The translations under genes were made by a program, and so were the position numbers. A stretch of 64,000 nucleotides of DNA from NCBI GenBank assembly GCA_017893485.1, contig CM030364.1, positions 201,903,292 through 201,967,291 on the forward strand. Reading direction: 5' to 3'. This document shows positions 58,961 through 64,000 of this stretch, in pieces. The DNA is from Hemerocallis citrina. Its lineage: Eukaryota; Streptophyta; Magnoliopsida; Asparagales; Asphodelaceae. The notes beneath the pieces were generated by a model. The model saw only the letters and a list, made by a program, of their open reading frames with translations. It ran no database searches and was not told where the DNA came from. Positions within the stretch are counted from its first letter, which is position 1. Each line of letters starts with the position of its first letter.

Positions 58961-59195
58961 ATACGAAACTTTCCGAGTAGGTTCGTCTCACGTAGTACAA
59001 GCCACACCAACTTGTAGAAGCGAGTTTCGACTCACGGTTCGAGAGATACGGCCGCGTATCGCTTTCGGTTGAAAAAAACCAAGTATAGCGGTGCACGGCC
59101 GTATATCGCAAACCGTGACTCGAAACTCACTTCTACAAGTTCGGGTGGCTTGCCCTACGTGAATTCAACCAATTCGAAATGTTTTATAATTTTCG
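58961..59195. repeat. Inverted repeat around ACTTGTAGAAG...ACGGCCG
   Basis: Left arm (about 58961-59055) contains CACGTAGTACAAGCCAC, CTTGTAGAAGCGAGTTTCGA, CTCACGGTT and ATACGGCCG. Right arm (59095-59195) carries these inverted, with changes. Loop about 40 bp. Confidence 0.85.
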
Positions 59196-59295
59196 GATGC
59201 CGTTTGTGCGGTTTTGCTCAACTTTCCTGCATGTGAATTTTTTGACTTAGAATTTTGTAAGAGCGTTTAGAGTTTAAAACACTTCAAACCACCTC

Positions 59296-59460
59296 CAAAA
59301 ATTACGAAACTTTGCGAGTTGGTTGGTGTCCCCTAGGAGAAGCCAACCCAACTTGTAGAAGTGAGTTTCGACTCACGGTTCGAGAGATATGGCCGCGTAT
59401 CGCTTTCGTTTGAAAAAAATCATTACAAAGCGGTATACGGTCGTATCTCGCAAACTTGTA
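59296..59460 (+). repeat. Third copy of the 58961 arm
   Basis: Same phrases in the left-arm orientation: ATTACGAAACTTTGCGAG, CAACTTGTAGAAGTGAGTTT, TCACGGTTCGAGAGATATGG, CGCGTATCGCTTTC, followed by a weak inverted end GGTATACGGTCGTATCTCGC. Confidence 0.85.
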
Positions 59461-59744
59461 GTACATTAACAGGCCGTTCTAAATTTCCACACTAATGAAT
59501 CCATCCATCCATCAGTCAATCAAATTGAAGGTTCAAATCATGGCTAATCAAATATATCTTCTCCCACATGTCTTTATTGTGCTACTACATGTGAACTTGT
59601 GGCCCCACATGTGATCAGATCCAATTCTTGTTAGCTAAGTAATTATATCTGGTGGCATTGCGCTCTAATAACGCAGAGGTGCTTTTCCATTAGGAATACC
59701 ATTATCATCACAGTTGATCCAAACCCGTTATTGGTCTTTTTGTA

Positions 59745-60990
59745 CGTGGATGTGGGGATCTACATGTGGTTTTTCCCCCATATAGGCTACATGTGGGATC
59801 TACAAGTAGTTTTTTTCCCATATAGGCTACATGTGGGGATCTACATGTGGTTTTTCCCCCATATAGGCTACATGTGGGATCTACATGTGGTTTTTTCTCT
59901 ATATAGGCTACATGTGGGATTCTACATGTGGTTTTTCTCCATATAGACTACATGTGGGAATCTACATGTTGTCTCCACCGAAGAAGTGGTGTTGTCATCT
60001 AAGCCAAGTGACCACCACAAGCCAGAAAAATTTTAACATACACCTAAGTGGGAAAAAGCACCAAGCTAAACAAGCATAACTCAGCACCCGCCTACTATTA
60101 TTGCAGACACTTCAATATGGGAAAAAACTAAACTACATAACCACATGTACATCCCTACATGTAGCTTATATATGGAAAAAATTCTATGTACAGATCCAGT
60201 TCTTGATGGCCAATTAATCTCATCTGATGACGAGATGCGGATCACGTGATGTAGCCAATATATAGGCTACATGTGGGGATCTACATTTGGCTATGTACTT
60301 TAGGTTTTTCTCATATTGAACTTGATCTACTGCGAAGAGAAAAAGAGTGGAGAGTCTAACGCTACATTTACCCTAACCCTAACCCCTAACCCTAACCTAC
60401 TAACCCTAGACTAACCCTAACCCTAACCTACAACATTTTTTTTATTGTTTTTTTAGGTTTTTTATTGTTTTTTAGATATTTATGTACAGATCCAGTTCTT
60501 GATGGCCAATTAATCTCATCTGATGACGAGATGCGGATCACGTGACGCATCTGGTTAGGCTTTTCCATTAGGGATCTCAGCATGAGGAGATGTACATGTG
60601 TTCTATCAACGGCAAATTAGAATGATGACCAGCAAGAAAGCCTAAAATGGTTCTTATCAGTCCTTCCACAATAAGTGCATCCCTCATGTACCCACATTAG
60701 GGAATCTACATATGGTTTTTCCCATACATAGGCTACATGTGGGGATCTACATGTGGTTTTTTCACCCATATAGACTACATGTGGGATCTACATGTGGTTT
60801 TTCCCCCATATAGGGTACATGTGGGATCTACATGTGGTTTTTCCCCCATAACAAGCTAAACAAGTAGAACTCAATCTCAAAGCAGACACTTCGGTCAGTC
60901 AAAAGATGGAGACTCTACATTTGGGGATCTACATGTGGATATAACCAATATATAGGCTACATGTGGGGATTTACATTTGGTTATGTACTT
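59745..60990. repeat. Dispersed about 50-bp CTACATGTGG repeats in a 0.7-kb duplication
   Basis: The unit ATATAGGCTACATGTGGGGA / TCTACATGTGGTTTTTCCCC occurs about five times at 59750-59960, again near 60255, four times at 60690-60860 and near 60950. Larger blocks are also repeated: TGTACAGATCCAGTTCTTGA...GCGGATCACGTGA at 60186 and 60482, and GGCTACATGTGGGGAT...AAGAGTGGAGA then the telomere-like array at 60260-60440 and 60955-61110. Short ORFs here arise from the repeats. Confidence 0.85.
60368..60431. repeat. Interstitial telomere-like array 1
   Basis: (CCCTAA)n with interruptions, i.e. TTAGGG on the other strand; about ten hexamers. Most plants use TTTAGGG. Confidence 0.88.
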
Positions 60991-61045
60991 TAGGTTTTTC
61001 CCATATTAAAGTGTCTGCTACGAAGAGAAAAAGAGTGGAGACTCC

Positions 61046-61085
61046 AACCCTAACCCTAACCCTACTAACCCTAACCCTAACCTAC
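61046..61085. repeat. Interstitial telomere-like array 2
   Basis: (CCCTAA)n, about six hexamers. Embedded in a second copy of the block around array 1, sharing the following CCTACAACATTTTTTTTATTG. Confidence 0.88.
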
Positions 61086-61089
61086 AACA

Positions 61090-61500
61090 TTTTTTTTATT
61101 GTTTTTTATGAACCAAAATACAAATTAATTTGTGTTAATTTTAATATTCGTTTGATGATATCAATTTTATAATGGTTAGTTATGTGGCTAGGAATGGAAT
61201 TAAAAATATATATAAAAAAACAAAGAACATACATATGACTGTCTATTTTGTAGAGTTCAGAAGGCAATGTACATAAAGCGTGGAGAGGCGTATGTGATTA
61301 ATGATAGAACTTAAATATCTATAAACTCTTTACTGGAAACTTATTACCTATCATCTCCCACCTAAAAATATTAACGTATTTAATGAATAATTTCTCATAA
61401 ATTGTTTTCATTAAGTGAACTATAAGTTATATTTACAAACTTGTTTACACATTTTTTTACATGCGAGTTAATAATTATGAGTACTACCGATTTAGGTACA
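61090..61500. other. AT-rich sequence, nothing assigned
   Basis: No gene, element end or repeat recognised. Confidence 0.4.
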
Positions 61501-61821
61501 CTTAACCCGTTATTAACGATAACGGGTTACAAGTACTTAACCCGTTATCGTCTATAACGGTTTAAGTTAACGTATATTTCGGCATCTACTTATGCAAGTA
61601 GCCATAAACTTCTGCCAATATAAGTGTGCTTAACCCGTCGTTGGTGACAACGATCTTCTTTAGCGTAACCCGTTATCCGTAACAACGGGTTACATTGACA
61701 GAGATTGGCAGTGGTTCATCATGTACAAACCAAGTTCTGGAACATGATCAAGTACACTTAACCCGTTCTTGGTACTAACGGGTTTAATGTAATTAATCCG
61801 TTGTCACCAACAACGGGTTAA
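61501..61821. repeat. Cluster of six AACCCGT/ACGGGTT hairpins
   Basis: Hairpins at about 61501-61529, 61535-61567, 61631-61653 (right half weak), 61666-61692, 61758-61785 and 61793-61821. Stems are TTAACCCGTTAT/ATAACGGGTTA-like. Loops differ (TAACG, CGTC, CCGTA, CTTGGTA, GTCACCAAC). Confidence 0.88.
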
Positions 61822-61825
61822 CCAG

Positions 61826-62381
61826 GTGTAATTTACACACATCGACTATACATTTTGAGACAATTTCTGTCTTTGCTGCTCTTTTTTTGAGACTTGTATC
61901 ATGTCTTTGTTGACTAACAAGGTTTATCCTTATTGTCTTCTTCTTCTTCATGTTTCAGTATTCCTTGTCTATAACTGGGAGACCCATATCCATTACCTAT
62001 TGATGAGCAGTGATCCATATTGCCTTCTCCTTGTGTTGATCCATATCCATTACCTATTGATGAGCAGTGAGAAACCCAAGTGGGCTATGATATCATGCTC
62101 CCCTCTTTCTTTTTCCTAGCCTATAACTGAGAGAGTTAGACTCATAACTTAAATGAGTCTTCTCTTCTTCTCTTCAAGAGAACTCAAATGAGAGGCTTCA
62201 ATTTTCTCTACTTCTCTTCAAAAATATGAGGAATTAATGTTCTCTTCTTCTCTTCAAGACCTCTTTTTCCAACGACAATAGGGAGGAAGAAGTTTGAGTT
62301 GTAGAAGAAATTTGAGTTCAAGGGTGGTCGCCTACAATTGTTCTTGTGTATGAAGATGCAGGAGTAGAGAGACTTGTTTCA
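61826..62381. other. Unassigned sequence with a small duplication
   Basis: CCATATCCATTACCTATTGA and TGAGCAGTGA occur twice near 61985-62070. Several CTTCTCTTCAAGA phrases at 62160-62260. No gene supported. Confidence 0.5.
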
Positions 62382-62886
62382 GTGTACAAGTGCATGCTCG
62401 GTTTGGCTCAAGGGGTAGGGAGGGCCGCTGGCTCTGCCTTTTTTTTCCAAAGTGTTTCTCTTAGTCTTCTATCTAATTAGCATTTAGATGTGTTTGCATA
62501 AGTAGCAATTGTCCACCTTTCATACACATTCGTTCTTTATTGTTACACAGAGTGTAAGAATTCTCTGCTTTCGTCGGACGGAGTAGTGGTGGGTGTCACA
62601 GTGTATTCATGGTACTTTTCAGCTTCTTGGCATGCACACCTCACAATCGTGCAACAAATAGTACGAATATGAGGAGTGCGTGTCAAGAAGTTGTTAAGTA
62701 CTTTGAATATGTGGTTACACCCACTACTACTCTATCCGACGAAGCGGAGAATTCTTACCTCTGTGTAATAGTAGTGAACGAAATTGTATGCAGGGGGTAC
62801 AACTGGCTACTTATGCATTCAAAAAAAGATAGAGTCAGCAGTCCTTCCTTCCACTTCGAGAAGAAAGCGAGCATGTACTTGTATAC
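62382..62886. repeat. Long imperfect hairpin, 505 bp
   Basis: Left arm 62382-62643, right arm 62670-62886, loop 26 bp. Matching blocks from outside in: GTGTACAAGTGCATGCTCGG / GTATACAAGTACATGCTCGC, GCATAAGTAGC, CATTCGTTC / TTTCGTTC, TTACACAGAG, GTAAGAATTCTC, TTCGTCGGA, GTGGGTGT, CTTCTTG, CACCTCA / CACTCCTCA. The left arm has about 45 bp extra near 62445-62490. The best paired part is about 62540-62600 with 62710-62775. It could be a foldback element or a young MIR-like or hairpin-siRNA locus. The 98-codon ORF across it is not convincing. Confidence 0.85.
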
Positions 62887-63203
62887 TAAATTAATTTCAA
62901 TTTAGGAGTAGAGTATCAAAGGATGTGTTTGTAATGTCAACTAGCATGCGGATCATGTACAATTTTCTATGTTTCTTCAAACAATATGTTATTGCCAGTT
63001 TGTAATGTTCCTTTATATGAATAAATTTGGTTTTGCAAATGGCTTGTTGTGAATGAATAGATTTGTATATGTATCAACAAAAGAAGATATATCCAACACC
63101 CGCGAAAGTTAACTCTCATATTTTTAAGCGGAGAATGAACAAATATGTATATGTATCAACAAAAGAAGATATAGTCCACAAAGTTGAAAGCTCTGTAAAA
63201 AAA
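62887..63203. other. AT-rich sequence, nothing assigned
   Basis: A phrase TATGTATCAACAAAAGAAGA is repeated at 63070 and 63151. Otherwise nothing seen. Confidence 0.4.
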
Positions 63204-63540
63204 TCTTAACCTCACCCGTCATCTTCAATAACGGTTTAGGGGATATTAAATCGTCAACGCCAATAACAGGTTAATTGGAGAGATATTGGCCGAACCTCAT
63301 CCCCTACATGTGAAGTGTTGGTTAACAAATCTATCTCCTTAACCCGTCATTGGTAATTACGGGTTAAGGGATACTAAACCGTTGATGCCAATAACAGGTT
63401 AAGTGGAAAGATATTGGCCGAACTAAAACCCCTATATGTGAAGTATTGGTTAAGGACTGCCAATATCTATCTCCTTAACCCGTTATTGAGGATGACGTGT
63501 TATGTTATCTTTACCCGTTATCCCCAATAACGGGTTAAGT
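63204..63540. repeat. Tandem about 133-bp units with AACCCGT hairpins
   Basis: Two and a half units (63205, 63338, 63471). Each has a hairpin (TTAACCCGT / ACGGGTTAA, or decayed), a second one (TAAACCGTTGATG / ..AACAGGTTAA), GATATTGGCCGAAC and CCCTACATGTGAAGTGTTGG. Hairpins at 63339-63369, 63374-63402, 63473-63502 and 63511-63540 are the clearest. Confidence 0.85.
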
Positions 63541-64000
63541 TATACAGTATCTGGCAGCATCTCTTCTTGTGAATACTGCATACATTTTCATAATTTTCCA
63601 CAACATAGATATATCATCCACAAAATACACAATCTCCAACACAAATAACAAATCTGTTCACATCGGCATGCAGACAATTTTCATTAACACAAAATTCACA
63701 AACAGAACGAGTTTTCCAAATTGCACACATCTACCAATTCCACATTTTTCGACATAAATAAGCATTCGCTACCCAAATACCTGGTCAAAATCCATAGTAA
63801 CATATTTTTGTTCACAAATACACAAAATAAACTGACATACAGAGATTACATTCTGATTAAATACATCATTAATTTACTTGTACCAAACAAGCCTACGTCA
63901 ATTATCCACATATATATACAATCCAAAAGCAACGAATTTTTCAACGCATTGCTTCTTTCCATTGGGCGCGTTTTTTTTTGTTTCACTCGGACCTATACCA
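63541..64000. other. AT-rich end of window, nothing assigned
   Basis: No gene, element end or RNA gene recognised. Confidence 0.4.

Noticed and set aside
59731..60079. Tyr/Met/Trp-rich ORFs (YMWDLHVVF repeats)
   Set aside because: Translation of the 50-bp CTACATGTGG repeat.
62609..62905. A 98-codon ORF
   Set aside because: It runs across loop and right arm of the long hairpin and shows no known motif.
1..64000. tRNA and rRNA genes
   Set aside because: No cloverleaf with A and B boxes and no rRNA core sequence recognised by eye; tRNAscan-SE and Rfam would settle it.

Overview
The window is nuclear DNA of a flowering plant, AT-rich and dominated by transposable elements. The evidence is a CBL-interacting protein kinase gene with GT-AG introns, plus plant-type Copia, Gypsy (chromodomain), L1 and RTE LINEs, PIF/Harbinger, hAT, MULE and Helitron elements and an endogenous caulimovirid fragment. 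No rRNA, tRNA or CRISPR array was seen. Species cannot be fixed. Two interstitial arrays of TTAGGG-type (not TTTAGGG) telomere-like repeats at 60.4 and 61.0 kb are a weak hint only.

The only host gene I can support is the 3' half of a CIPK8-like (SnRK3) gene on the + strand: six phase-0 exons at 18914-19036, 19306-19440, 20163-20279, 23795-23851, 24010-24084 and 34802-34897. They encode the end of the kinase domain, the NAF/FISL motif and the regulatory C-terminus, with no stops. Kinase-core exons are not found in the 18.9 kb upstream, so the gene either has a giant TE-filled intron or is a 5'-truncated copy. Intron 3 (3.5 kb) holds a Helitron and a large foldback repeat. The last intron (10.7 kb) holds an antisense Copia element.

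Layout. 0-16.9 kb: an antisense Copia element (Copia-A) in two parts (integrase/RT at 1-1.66 kb, gag at 13.5-14.6 kb) flanking a Gypsy-type LTR with a hAT insertion, a PIF/Harbinger element with Myb-like and DDE transposase genes, and a 21-copy 69-bp tandem array; then a foldback MITE and an LTR of a second family. 18.9-34.9 kb: CIPK8-like exons, with Copia-B in the last intron. Copia-B itself carries a 3-kb Gypsy solo LTR (TSD gagta, with a foldback MITE inside), a 1.18-kb solo LTR (TSD gtttg) and a hAT element (TSD tggtaagg). 35-38.9 kb: a poly-C tract, an RTE LINE with a nested LTR, and Helitrons. 38.9-43.6 kb: a truncated chromodomain Gypsy element with a 2.8-kb LTR. 43.7-46.8 kb: a degenerate caulimovirid-like sequence with a movement-protein-like ORF, split by a foldback MULE-type MITE. 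46.8-57.8 kb: another Gypsy LTR split by an 8-kb L1-type LINE with a 20-bp TSD. 57.8-64 kb: Helitron remnant, microsatellites, clusters of short hairpins sharing an AACCCGT...ACGGGTT plan, 50-bp repeats, telomere-like arrays and a 0.5-kb imperfect hairpin.

Apart from the CIPK8-like exons, every protein-coding stretch is a transposon or viral relic with frameshifts, stops or lost catalytic residues, so the window reads mainly as a record of nested insertions. The least explained signals are the families of short palindromes at 45.5-46.2 and 58.2-63.5 kb and the long hairpin at 62.4-62.9 kb.
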